From IMG/VR virus record IMGVR_UViG_3300034105_002158, positions 1-42,084 of that record: a stretch of DNA of 42,084 nucleotides; one strand, 5' to 3'. Position 1 is the first letter of the stretch. Every line of letters begins with the position of its first letter. The notes beneath the pieces were generated by a model that saw nothing but the letters and a program-made list of their open reading frames with translations, ran no database searches and was not told the DNA's origin. The stretch is from a virus. A program made the translations under genes and the position numbers. Of this stretch, positions 24,088 to 31,046 are shown one piece after another.

Positions 24088-25269
24088 ATGTGTATAGTTT
24101 GTGTATCTGCAGTAACAGTTGCGTCTTTGCTTGCACCAACCCAAGTACCAGTTGAAGTAAAGCCTATTCAAAAAAATATTCAAGAGTATGAGTTTACTAA
24201 TAAGTCATGCTCTAAGTCTAACTTAAATAAAGTTAAAAACAATACAATATGTTTAAAAAATGGAAAAGTTTATAGATGGGCTGTAAAAAAATCACCTGTT
24301 GTTAAGCCAACACCAACACCAACACCCACGCCAACACCTACTCCAACACCTACTCCAACTCCGACTCCCACGCCAACACCTACTCCAACACCTACATTCA
24401 AACCATTATCACAAATTGAAAAACTTCAAATTAAAATAGTAGATTCTTTTAAAATTAAAAAAGATATTAATGAAATAAATTTTACAATTATACAAAGTCC
24501 ATCAGTTGATAAAAATAGAGTAGAAAAAATTGTAAATTCATACAAGACAGCACTGGCAACATTTAATAGTCCAACAAATAAAAAAATAAACTTAGTGTTT
24601 ATGAGTGAAACTGATAAAGATTGGTGGCTTCAAACTTCTAGAAAATTAGATGGTTCAGCACACAATGATAATTGGTGGAACAATTCATCTTGCAGAATAA
24701 GTGTTACAGCACTTTGTGCTTACAGTCCTGGAGGGATGCCTCACATAAGTCTTTATACAATGATAGGTTCTTCTACTTCCCCAAATGGATTAGAAGAGAT
24801 GGTTTGGTATCATGAAGCAACTCACTTGTATCAGTTCCAATTACAGATTGATCAAAAAGGTTATCCAAATTGCTGGATTATTGAAGGACAGGCCCATGCT
24901 TTAGGGTTTGCTTTTGCTTCCAAATCATTTGATAACTCAAAAGAAAGAAGTATGATGTTGCCTCACGATATTGCAAGAATATTTCCTAACTATAAGCAGT
25001 ATTCAAAAGAGGATTGGATCAATAATTTTATTAAATTAACAAGTGATTTTTCATACTGTACAGGTCTTTCGGCTGGGTACAGTGTAGGAATGCTTGCGGT
25101 TGAATCTTTATATTATTACAACGATGCTGAGAAAGTAAATAGTTTTATAGCGCACTATTACTCTACCCCAGACACATTTGAAATTTCTTTAAAATCTATT
25201 CTTGGAATAGACCTAAATCGTTTTTATAGCAATTTTGCAGAATACTCAATGATTACACTCAATAGTTAA
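24088..25269 (+). CDS. secreted zinc metalloprotease-like protein with PT linker
   Basis: 393 residues. A hydrophobic N-terminus (MCIVCVSAVTVASLLA) resembles a short signal or anchor. A Cys-containing segment (about 33-63) leads to 15 uninterrupted Pro-Thr pairs (residues 74-103), then a catalytic domain. The gluzincin motif HEATH (242-246) is followed by Glu266 in WIIEGQAHALG, 20 residues on, as expected for the third zinc ligand. Cysteines in the domain suggest disulfides, so it acts outside the cytoplasm. It may digest host surface proteins during entry or release. AGGAG lies 11 bases before the ATG. Confidence 0.65.
   Translation: MCIVCVSAVTVASLLAPTQVPVEVKPIQKNIQEYEFTNKSCSKSNLNKVKNNTICLKNGKVYRWAVKKSPVVKPTPTPTPTPTPTPTPTPTPTPTPTPTPTPTFKPLSQIEKLQIKIVDSFKIKKDINEINFTIIQSPSVDKNRVEKIVNSYKTALATFNSPTNKKINLVFMSETDKDWWLQTSRKLDGSAHNDNWWNNSSCRISVTALCAYSPGGMPHISLYTMIGSSTSPNGLEEMVWYHEATHLYQFQLQIDQKGYPNCWIIEGQAHALGFAFASKSFDNSKERSMMLPHDIARIFPNYKQYSKEDWINNFIKLTSDFSYCTGLSAGYSVGMLAVESLYYYNDAEKVNSFIAHYYSTPDTFEISLKSILGIDLNRFYSNFAEYSMITLNS
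24307..24396 (+). repeat. Pro-Thr hexanucleotide coding repeat (15 units)
   Basis: Fifteen CCN-ACN units. Third positions vary, so the Pro-Thr sequence rather than the DNA repeat is conserved. It encodes a stiff linker, as in secreted actinobacterial enzymes. Confidence 0.9.
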
Positions 25270-25303
25270 GGCTTAGAGTGTCAGATATCCTATAACCCTA
25301 TTA

Positions 25304-25312
25304 TGGTATAAT
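25304..25312 (+). promoter_or_regulatory. extended -10 promoter
   Basis: TGG plus TATAAT (25307-25312), then a short leader with a perfect AGGAGG (25326-25331) six bases from the ATG at 25338. Probably strongly expressed; reads into the endolysin gene. Confidence 0.6.
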
Positions 25313-25337
25313 TAAATATAAACTTAGGAGGTTTATT

Positions 25338-25547
25338 ATGACAAATACAATAGATCCATCAGATGATAGACAAGAGGCAGTCTTAAGAGCCAAGGCTTGG
25401 AAAGATGCTGCAGCAAAAGAAGTTAAAGCAGAGCCAGTTGTTGTTAATGCTCCAGATGATAGACAAGAGGCAATTTTAGAAGCAAAAAAATGGAATAAGC
25501 CAATTGCAAAAATTATTAAAAAAATTACTACAAAAAAGAAAAAGTAG
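25338..25547 (+). CDS. small protein with a duplicated DDRQEA motif
   Basis: 69 residues. The block PxDDRQEAxLxAKxWxxxxAK occurs twice (about residues 8-28 and 35-55), joined by a Val/Pro linker, with a Lys-rich tail. The two DNA copies are also similar, showing an internal duplication. Strong promoter and perfect ribosome site imply high expression. Function unknown; the basic tail suggests binding to nucleic acid or acidic partners. It lies directly ahead of the endolysin gene. Confidence 0.6.
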   Translation: MTNTIDPSDDRQEAVLRAKAWKDAAAKEVKAEPVVVNAPDDRQEAILEAKKWNKPIAKIIKKITTKKKK

Positions 25548-25560
25548 AAAGGGTTAAGTC

Positions 25561-26190
25561 ATGGCAGCAAAAGGATCAGTAGAAGCAATCATTGAGGTTG
25601 CAAAGAAAGAAGTGGGTACAATTGAAGGCCCAAAAGACAACGAAACAAAGTACGGTGCATGGATTAAGGTTAACTTCCAGCCATGGTGCCAATCATTTGT
25701 TTCTTGGTCAGCATTTACAGCGGGAGTTAAATCATTCCCCAAGTCTGCATCAACAGTAGCAGCATCAGATTGGTTTAAGAAGGCTGAGCGTTGGTCAGAT
25801 GCTCGTAATGATGATCCACAAGCAGGAGATTGGATCTATTTTGATTTCCCAGAAGATGGTGTAAATCGTATTTCACATGTTGGCATTTGTATCAAAAACA
25901 ATGGAGATGGAACAATTCAAGTTATTGAAGGAAATACATCAGGAACTGCAAAGGGAGACCAACGCAACGGAGGAATGTGTGTTGAGAAGACTCGTGGTTA
26001 TGTAAAAAATAACAAGAAAAAGTTAGTTAATGCTGTTGTTGGTTGGGGTCGTCCAGTTTATACTGGTGAAGAAAATGCTCAACTACTAAATAAAATTGCA
26101 GAATCTACGTCAACAATTGCAACAAATAAGGCTGCAAAGCCTGCTGCAAAGAAATCTTCTGGCGGATCAAAGTCAAAGGTATCATCATGA
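25561..26190 (+). CDS. CHAP-domain endolysin
   Basis: 209 residues. The CHAP/NlpC-like catalytic set is Cys43 (PWCQSFVSW), His106 (RISHVGI) and Glu123/Asn125 (IEGNTSG). The C-terminal 45 residues are Ala/Lys/Ser-rich and low in complexity (KAAKPAAKKSSGGSKSK), probably contacting anionic wall polymers rather than forming a folded binding domain. It should cut peptidoglycan as amidase or endopeptidase. No signal peptide, so release needs a holin. AAAGGG ribosome site; overlaps the next gene by four bases. Confidence 0.82.
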   Translation: MAAKGSVEAIIEVAKKEVGTIEGPKDNETKYGAWIKVNFQPWCQSFVSWSAFTAGVKSFPKSASTVAASDWFKKAERWSDARNDDPQAGDWIYFDFPEDGVNRISHVGICIKNNGDGTIQVIEGNTSGTAKGDQRNGGMCVEKTRGYVKNNKKKLVNAVVGWGRPVYTGEENAQLLNKIAESTSTIATNKAAKPAAKKSSGGSKSKVSS

Positions 26191-26405
26191 TTGAGTCAAA
26201 CAAGAGAAGCCTGTATAAAACTTTTACTTGGCCAGCGGTTCATATTGGATTTGTTGGCACTTTAGTCTATTTCTTTGAAAAGGTTATTACTGGCGAAGCC
26301 CACTGGGAATACGCTGGTGCCTTTGCAATAGTTTATACTCTATGCGAGATGATTGGCTATTTCTTGCATGAAAGAGCCTGGGCTAAATTTGGTAAAAAGG
26401 TTTAA
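26187..26405 (+). CDS. DUF2061 membrane protein 1
   Basis: 72 residues. KRSLYKTFTWP at the N-terminus, two hydrophobic segments (about 18-32 and 42-60) and the C-terminal GYFLHERAWAKFG match the DUF2061 pattern (KRSxxKTxxW ... xHERxW). It is coupled to the endolysin (ATGA). A second copy of the family is at 28435. In lysis clusters such proteins may assist membrane disruption; this is inference. Confidence 0.65.
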   Translation: MIESNKRSLYKTFTWPAVHIGFVGTLVYFFEKVITGEAHWEYAGAFAIVYTLCEMIGYFLHERAWAKFGKKV

Positions 26406-26409
26406 ATAA

Positions 26410-27069
26410 GTGAACATTGACATGTGGGCAAAGGATCCAAATGAATCGGACTCTGAAATATACAAACTTGTTAAAGATATAGATGGCAAACTTTTTATAG
26501 TAGAGAATTTTATATTTCCAGAAACTTGTGAATTTATTATTAAAGAGTTTTCAAAAAATTTAGAAAATTTAGAAAATATTGGAAAACCTGGAATTCTTGG
26601 TGGTCCTGGAGGGTCTGCAAACAGTAAAGCACACCTAACATCATCTTTAAATAAAATAAAAGATAGGACAGACGATCTAGATTACAATGTTGGAATTGAT
26701 TTCTTTACATCCATATGTACGAATATTGAAAAAACTGCTTCATTAATTTTTAAAAAAAATCTTGTCTTAAAGTCTTATTTTTATAGTCATATGCAAGAGG
26801 GCGGTTCAAATTCTTTGCATCTGGACAACTACTCTGAAGAATATGCAAATGACTATTCAGCACTATTGTATCTATCTGATTCTTACGAGGGTGGATTAAT
26901 AAGTTTTCCTCAACTAGAAATAAAATTAAAACCAGCGCCAGGAACATTTTTAACATTTTCTGGAACACAAGAACTAGAACATGAAGTAGAGGTAGTGTCT
27001 GGTGGAAACAGAGTTAATATTATATTATTTTTAACTGAAAGGATAAATAATGAGAATCAAAATAATTAG
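26410..27069 (+). CDS. 2OG-Fe(II) oxygenase, prolyl-4-hydroxylase-like (copy 1)
   Basis: 219 residues from GTG 26410 (AAAGG upstream; ATG 26422 possible). The double-stranded beta-helix ligands are His137 and Asp139 (SLHLDNY), His191 (LEHEV) and the 2-oxoglutarate-binding Arg201 (GNRVNI). Between them is YLSDSYEGGLISFP. Such enzymes use Fe(II), O2 and 2-oxoglutarate to hydroxylate proteins, sugars or small molecules. This is the first of seven such genes in the window. Substrate unknown. Confidence 0.82.
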   Translation: MNIDMWAKDPNESDSEIYKLVKDIDGKLFIVENFIFPETCEFIIKEFSKNLENLENIGKPGILGGPGGSANSKAHLTSSLNKIKDRTDDLDYNVGIDFFTSICTNIEKTASLIFKKNLVLKSYFYSHMQEGGSNSLHLDNYSEEYANDYSALLYLSDSYEGGLISFPQLEIKLKPAPGTFLTFSGTQELEHEVEVVSGGNRVNIILFLTERINNENQNN

Positions 27070-27157
27070 GTTTGTTGTAAAAGCGCTTGGTTATGAGTGG
27101 GGCGGAGATTTACTTAATGCACCAATCTGGACAGTAAAAGCAAAAAAGAAAAAGTAG
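27050..27157 (+). CDS. 35-residue basic peptide
   Basis: A short ORF with AAAGGA six bases upstream, overlapping the end of the 2OG gene by 20 bases. It begins MRIKIIRFVVKALGYEWGG and ends in a Lys run (KAKKKK). Codons look phage-like and the next gene follows closely. Function unknown. Confidence 0.5.
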   Translation: MRIKIIRFVVKALGYEWGGDLLNAPIWTVKAKKKK

Positions 27158-27160
27158 TAT

Positions 27161-27346
27161 ATGGCACTGTACGAATATGACTGCATGCCATGTGCAAAAC
27201 GATACATCAAAGATCGTTCTATTAAAGAAGACGACCCTGGATATAAATGTGATACTTGCAATTTTTCTTTAGTTCGTGTATACTCTAATGTAGGAGCAGT
27301 TTTCAACGGTAGTGGATTTTATTCCACCGATAACAGAAAGAAATAG
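27161..27346 (+). CDS. FmdB-family zinc-ribbon protein
   Basis: 61 residues. MALYEYDCMPC near the start, CDTC in the middle and the C-terminal GSGFYSTDNRKK are the hallmarks of FmdB-type zinc ribbons (YEYxCxxC ... CxxC ... GSGFYxTD). Bacterial members are small putative regulators. The gene is nearly whole for the family. It sits among several small zinc proteins. Confidence 0.75.
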   Translation: MALYEYDCMPCAKRYIKDRSIKEDDPGYKCDTCNFSLVRVYSNVGAVFNGSGFYSTDNRKK

Positions 27347-27356
27347 GCAGTATACT

Positions 27357-27590
27357 ATGAATACAATGATTGATGAAGAAGTAGAATCAAGGAAATGGAC
27401 ACTATCTCCACTAGATAGGTGTGATGTTTGCTCTGCTGAGGCTTTAGTTCAGGTAAATGGTATTTCTGGTAACTTGATATTTTGTGGTCACCATTATAAT
27501 AAGATAATGGATAATGCAGAAGGTTATAAGAAAATGATGTCTTTTGCATTAACTATTGTTGATGAGCGAGAAAAACTAGTTAAGGAATAA
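27357..27590 (+). CDS. DUF7455-like small zinc protein
   Basis: 77 residues from ATG 27357 (ATG 27366 possible; a TATACT lies directly upstream). LSPLDRCDVCSAEALVQV followed by LIFCGHHYNKI matches the short actinobacterial DUF7455 pattern: DRCDxC, then CxHH. It probably binds one zinc. The family is typical of Actinobacteria and their phages, which supports the host assignment. Function unknown. Confidence 0.65.
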   Translation: MNTMIDEEVESRKWTLSPLDRCDVCSAEALVQVNGISGNLIFCGHHYNKIMDNAEGYKKMMSFALTIVDEREKLVKE

Positions 27591-27592
27591 AA

Positions 27593-28354
27593 ATGATTAT
27601 TCAGATTATAGGTCTTCCAGGTTCAGGAAAGACAGAGTTAGCCAAAGAACTCAAAGAAAGAATTAACGCTATTCATCTTAATGCAGATGAGGTTCGTGCA
27701 ACTGTAAATTCAGATTTAGGATTTGCACCAGAAGATAGACTTGAGCAGGCTCGTCGCATGGGTGAAATGGCAAGACTTATTGCCAAGCAGGGTGTTGCTC
27801 CAGTCATTGTTGATTTTGTGTGCCCCACTGAATTAACTCGTGCAGCATTTGGCAAACCAGACATATTAATATTTATGGATACTATTTCTGAGGGTAGATT
27901 TGAAGACACCAATAAAATGTTTGAGCGACCAACCCAGTATGCCATAACATTCATTAGTCACACATTAGATGCAGAAGCAAAGGCATCTTACATTATTAAT
28001 AAGTTTGGCCTACATGATTGGTCTGCACCTACAACTCTTATGCTGGGTAGGTACCAGCCATGGCACGAAGGCCACCACGCACTCTACAAGGAGGCTGGCA
28101 AGAGAACTGACCAAGTACTTCTTGGAGTCCGTAATACCTACAACACAAGCGAAAAAGACCCTCTTAAGTTTGATCAAGTAAAAGAGTATATTGCTAAAGA
28201 TGAATTTATGGACGGGGCATTAGTATTAAGATTACCTAACATTACCAACATTGTCTATGGTCGTGATGTAGGGTATAAGATTGAGCAAGTAGATTTGGGG
28301 GCAGACATTCATGCTATTTCGGCTACTGAAAAACGCAAGCAGTTGGGTCTTTAA
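27593..28354 (+). CDS. fusion of APS-kinase-like P-loop domain and nucleotidyltransferase
   Basis: 253 residues. The N-terminal domain (1-140) has GLPGSGKT (7-14), NADEVRATV and VIVDFVCPT, as in adenylylsulfate kinases and related small-molecule kinases. The C-terminal domain (145-253) is an HxGH nucleotidyltransferase: LGRYQPWHEGHHALY (His158, His161) and the closing ISATEKRK (242-249). The combination could make an activated metabolite in two steps; ATP-sulfurylase-like plus APS kinase would give PAPS, the donor for the sulfotransferase at 1889. NMN- or cytidylyltransferase activity is an equally fair reading of the second domain. Confidence 0.68.
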   Translation: MIIQIIGLPGSGKTELAKELKERINAIHLNADEVRATVNSDLGFAPEDRLEQARRMGEMARLIAKQGVAPVIVDFVCPTELTRAAFGKPDILIFMDTISEGRFEDTNKMFERPTQYAITFISHTLDAEAKASYIINKFGLHDWSAPTTLMLGRYQPWHEGHHALYKEAGKRTDQVLLGVRNTYNTSEKDPLKFDQVKEYIAKDEFMDGALVLRLPNITNIVYGRDVGYKIEQVDLGADIHAISATEKRKQLGL

Positions 28355-28448
28355 AAAATTAGAACAGTCAGGACAAGCAATGAATGATGCCGAAGACAGA
28401 ATGGTAGCAGCAATGTTTAAAAAGAAAGATAAAGATGACAGTAACTAA
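28311..28448 (+). CDS. small hydrophilic protein overlapping two genes
   Basis: 45 codons from ATG 28311, overlapping the end of the kinase fusion and the start of the DUF2061 gene. The unique middle part (KKLEQSGQAMNDAEDRMVAAMFKKKDKDD) is helix-prone and charged. Without this ORF an 80-base gap would stand between two otherwise overlapping genes. A shorter version from ATG 28380 would give only 22 residues. Confidence 0.4.
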   Translation: MLFRLLKNASSWVFKKLEQSGQAMNDAEDRMVAAMFKKKDKDDSN

Positions 28449-28638
28449 GGCCAGGTCTTTTGCAAAGGCATTAAGTTATCGCATATGGGGAACTCTTTCC
28501 TCTGTTGCTGTTGCCTATGTTATTACAAAAAACGCTTCTCTCTCTGTGACAATTGCATTTTGGGAAACGGTAGTTAAAGTATTTATCTACTACGCACATG
28601 AGCGTGGATGGAACTATATACAATGGGGGAGAAAATAA
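28435..28638 (+). CDS. DUF2061 membrane protein 2
   Basis: 67 residues. TKARSFAKALSYRIWGTLSS, VAYVITKNASLSVTIAFWETVVK and FIYYAHERGWNYIQWG match DUF2061 more closely than the copy at 26187. Two membrane segments (about 14-32 and 36-53). It overlaps the nuclease start by one base (TAATG). Function of the family is unknown. Confidence 0.7.
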   Translation: MTVTKARSFAKALSYRIWGTLSSVAVAYVITKNASLSVTIAFWETVVKVFIYYAHERGWNYIQWGRK

Positions 28639-29045
28639 TGTATGAATACTATGTAAGAAAAGTAGAGAATGTCGTAGATGGAGATACCATAGACGTTCTT
28701 ATTGATTTAGGGTTTGATATCCTGTTTGCATCTCGTGTTAGACTGGCTGGTATTGATACCCCAGAGTCTCGCACAAAGGATCTTGCAGAAAAGGCTCTTG
28801 GTCTTGAAGCCAAAGAGTACCTAAAGAAGTCTCTAAAGGACGCTAAGTCTGTTGTAATTAAGACTGAAAAGATGGACTCATCTGAAAAGTATGGTCGCAT
28901 TTTAGGCTGGGTATATATTAATGGAGACACAGTATCTCTTAATGACATGATGATCAATGATGGTTATGCATGGGGATATCTTGGAGATACTAAGGTTAAA
29001 GATTTTGTAGCACTGGCTAAGGCAAGAAAGAAGTCTGGAAAATGA
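28638..29045 (+). CDS. thermonuclease (staphylococcal nuclease family)
   Basis: 135 residues from ATG 28638 (GGGGAGA upstream; an ORF start at 28608 would run into the previous gene). The SNase motif VVDGDTIDVLID (12-23), RVRLAGIDTPES with Arg35, Asp40 and Glu43, and YGRILGWVY with Arg87 supply the catalytic set. No signal peptide, so it would act in the cytoplasm on host DNA or RNA, perhaps for nucleotide scavenging. It overlaps the next gene by four bases. Confidence 0.85.
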   Translation: MYEYYVRKVENVVDGDTIDVLIDLGFDILFASRVRLAGIDTPESRTKDLAEKALGLEAKEYLKKSLKDAKSVVIKTEKMDSSEKYGRILGWVYINGDTVSLNDMMINDGYAWGYLGDTKVKDFVALAKARKKSGK

Positions 29046-29665
29046 AAAGAAATATTTTAGAAAAGCATGTTTATTATTATGAAAATGTTATTGAAAACCC
29101 TAAAGAACTTCTTGAAAAAATAGAAGCCACTGATCATCTACTGGGAGAAGATACTGGAGTAAGCAAGTGGGCTGATTGGACAGCCTATCAGTCAGATTAT
29201 GCATTTGGAAAACAAAAAATGATTCGTGAGCATTTATTTAATAAAGCCCATCCAGCATACAGTGAGTGTCGAGAAATTGAAAAAGAAATTACAGATTCAA
29301 TTATTGCTGTATCAAAAGACTATGAGTCTATGCATCCAGGGCTAGATATTGGAATGCTCTGCCCACTATCTATTAGTAAGTATTTTGTTGGTAGCATGAT
29401 GGGCAAACATACGGATACCCATGACGATGATGAAGGCAAAACTGTGTCTGTGGTCTTATATTTAAATGACGATTATACAGGCGGAGAGATAGAATTACCA
29501 GATCATGACATTGTTGTAAAACCAACTCCAGGAAGCATTGTTGTTTTCCCATCAAGAAAACCATATTTCCATCAATCAAACACCATACTATCTGGAGAAA
29601 AATATATTGTTCCTGGGTTTTGGGAGAATAGAGTTAAATTTCAAACTGGGTGGACTAATGGATGA
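29042..29665 (+). CDS. 2OG-Fe(II) oxygenase, prolyl-4-hydroxylase-like (copy 2)
   Basis: 207 residues. Iron ligands are His123 and Asp125 (GKHTDTHDDD) and His177 (PYFHQSN). Lys187 (GEKYIV) takes the 2-oxoglutarate-binding place, as in true prolyl 4-hydroxylases, while the other copies have Arg. The core strand VVLYLNDDYTGGEIELP is typical. It is translationally coupled to the nuclease (ATGA) and the following gene. Substrate unknown. Confidence 0.85.
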   Translation: MKRNILEKHVYYYENVIENPKELLEKIEATDHLLGEDTGVSKWADWTAYQSDYAFGKQKMIREHLFNKAHPAYSECREIEKEITDSIIAVSKDYESMHPGLDIGMLCPLSISKYFVGSMMGKHTDTHDDDEGKTVSVVLYLNDDYTGGEIELPDHDIVVKPTPGSIVVFPSRKPYFHQSNTILSGEKYIVPGFWENRVKFQTGWTNG

Positions 29666-29987
29666 ATTTGACATTGTCGATAATCTAATTTTAAATGGAG
29701 GCCTAGAGTTTGCAGGAAAAGATTCTGAAACTGGTGAGTCACTATACAAGCCTACAGAAAGGCTTAAGGAAATAGATGCTCAACTTAGCGATGAACTATC
29801 AATATACTTTTCAGATATAACTTTAAAACTTTGGGAAAAGGGTTTTCTTAACATGGACGTAACAAATAAAGATCCTTTAGTAAAATTAGGACCAAAGTCT
29901 TTTGATGCCATGGCTATAAAATCTTTACCAAGTGATGAAAGAGTAATCATAGAAGAAATAATCAAGGTTCTTTTTAATAAAAACTGA
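29658..29987 (+). CDS. hypothetical acidic protein
   Basis: 109 residues from ATG 29658, which overlaps the 2OG gene by eight bases; an earlier ATG at 29538 is inside that gene and rejected. Helical and acidic, with DPLVKLGPKSFDAMAIKSLPSDER in the middle. No motif recognised. Coupling suggests co-expression with the oxygenase. Confidence 0.5.
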   Translation: MDEFDIVDNLILNGGLEFAGKDSETGESLYKPTERLKEIDAQLSDELSIYFSDITLKLWEKGFLNMDVTNKDPLVKLGPKSFDAMAIKSLPSDERVIIEEIIKVLFNKN

Positions 29988-29993
29988 TATACT
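29988..29993 (+). promoter_or_regulatory. -10 promoter element (TATACT)
   Basis: Located in the gap before 30012, with a GGGAG ribosome site (30002-30006) between it and the ATG. Confidence 0.45.
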
Positions 29994-30011
29994 TGATATC
30001 TGGGAGTATTA

Positions 30012-30428
30012 ATGAATAACTTATATGGTGCTATCGGGACAGTAGTGACTCTTGTGCTGCTTTTTTATGTATATGTACTAAGGAATAGAGAAAGAAATAA
30101 TAAGCCTATTATTGTTAGCCAATCAATGCTTCAATATCGGTATAGCAATCGCAAAAAAAATTCAAGAAAATTAAATGTTAGATCTCAGTCAAAAGTTCAT
30201 CATGATAAAACCAACATAAGGGTTATTATTGTTGAAAATAATGCCTATTGGATTAAAGATAATATATTTTATAAAGCCCCACTTGTTAATGAACTTATTG
30301 ATAAAGAGTCTGCAGAGCAAGTTGACACAATCAGTATGGATAAGGTACAATTAGATAAGATGTTGTTCATAATGGACAAATTACGAGAAGGGATTAACGA
30401 TGATAGTAGGGGTTCAGGGAACAAGTAG
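30012..30428 (+). CDS. membrane-anchored hypothetical protein
   Basis: 138 residues. One N-terminal membrane helix (about 5-24, YGAIGTVVTLVLLFYVYVL) is followed by a very basic Ser/Arg/Lys/Asn segment (25-70). A small soluble domain then contains VIIVENNAYWIKDNIFYKAPLV and KLDKMLFIMDKL-type helices. Probably faces the cytoplasm. The 3' end overlaps the next gene by 29 bases. No family named. Confidence 0.5.
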   Translation: MNNLYGAIGTVVTLVLLFYVYVLRNRERNNKPIIVSQSMLQYRYSNRKKNSRKLNVRSQSKVHHDKTNIRVIIVENNAYWIKDNIFYKAPLVNELIDKESAEQVDTISMDKVQLDKMLFIMDKLREGINDDSRGSGNK

Positions 30429-30750
30429 TTTTGATAACTACAATGTCTTCCTTAGATCAATGGCCGTTGCCCTTTCTGAGTTAAAAGAAGAGGATAAGGT
30501 TTTTCATGTATACTCTGCAGGACCAAACAATATTAGCATGATGGCAATGGAGTTTTCAAACTTATCAGAAAAAGGAATGAAGTCAAGAGGAAAGTCTATT
30601 AAGTTTATTAAGGTTACTCCTGAATGGATGCAAGAAAATATATTACAAGTTGATCATTTTGCTTTTTTGTCTAATCCAAAAGAGCCAGTATCAAAGATTG
30701 TTCATGTATCAAAATTAAATAATATAAATACAAACGTATATAATTTCTAA
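30400..30750 (+). CDS. SLOG/DUF2493-like Rossmann protein
   Basis: 116 residues. The opening strand and turn MIVGVQGTSSFDNYNVF, the strand-loop VFHVYSAGPNNISMMAMEFS and a later KFIKVTPEWMQEN ... VDHFAFLSNP follow the layout of the YspA/DUF2493 branch of the SLOG superfamily, which binds nucleotides or their derivatives. The key GG pair is replaced by GPN. Catalysis is uncertain; it could be a nucleotide sensor. Call is by pattern only. Confidence 0.4.
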   Translation: MIVGVQGTSSFDNYNVFLRSMAVALSELKEEDKVFHVYSAGPNNISMMAMEFSNLSEKGMKSRGKSIKFIKVTPEWMQENILQVDHFAFLSNPKEPVSKIVHVSKLNNINTNVYNF

Positions 30751-30756
30751 TCAGCC

Positions 30757-30785
30757 TTGACATAAGTTGTTATAACTGATAGACT
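30757..30785 (+). promoter_or_regulatory. promoter with consensus -35
   Basis: TTGACA (30757-30762), 17-base spacer, TAGACT (30780-30785). It drives 30834 and the WhiB-like gene behind it. Confidence 0.55.
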
Positions 30786-30801
30786 TTATTATGTGACACT
30801 C

Positions 30802-30813
30802 GTGCTCTAGCAC
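30802..30813 (+). promoter_or_regulatory. leader hairpin / operator dyad
   Basis: GTGCT-CT-AGCAC, a perfect 5-bp dyad with a two-base centre about ten bases into the predicted transcript and 20 bases before the ATG at 30834. It could bind a repressor or fold in RNA. Confidence 0.4.
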
Positions 30814-30833
30814 ATCAACAGAATGGAAAGATA

Positions 30834-31046
30834 ATGAAAATAGTTAACTCTTTATCCACTATGGAATCAATAGTGAATAAGCACAGACAACTATCCTGGA
30901 ACGGATGGACAGTAGTTGAGACATTTCCTTCAGAGAAAGCCTACTACTCAAAATTTGGAGTATACAAAAATAATAAATGGCAAATGAAAAAAGAATTTAT
31001 TCCTTCTAATCAAGGATGGGAAATCCCTGACAAGTATGTGATCTAA
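30834..31046 (+). CDS. hypothetical protein
   Basis: 70 residues, rich in Trp, Lys and Tyr (NGWTVVETFPSEKAYYSKFGVYKNNKWQMKKEF), giving the impression of a small beta-sheet fold. It is followed directly by the WhiB-like gene, one base after its stop. GGAAAGA acts as ribosome site. No family name. Confidence 0.5.
   Translation: MKIVNSLSTMESIVNKHRQLSWNGWTVVETFPSEKAYYSKFGVYKNNKWQMKKEFIPSNQGWEIPDKYVI

Noticed and set aside
24307-24396. Short regular repeat that might be taken for a CRISPR array or microsatellite
   Set aside because: The unit is six bases, in frame, encodes Pro-Thr throughout, and has no spacers.
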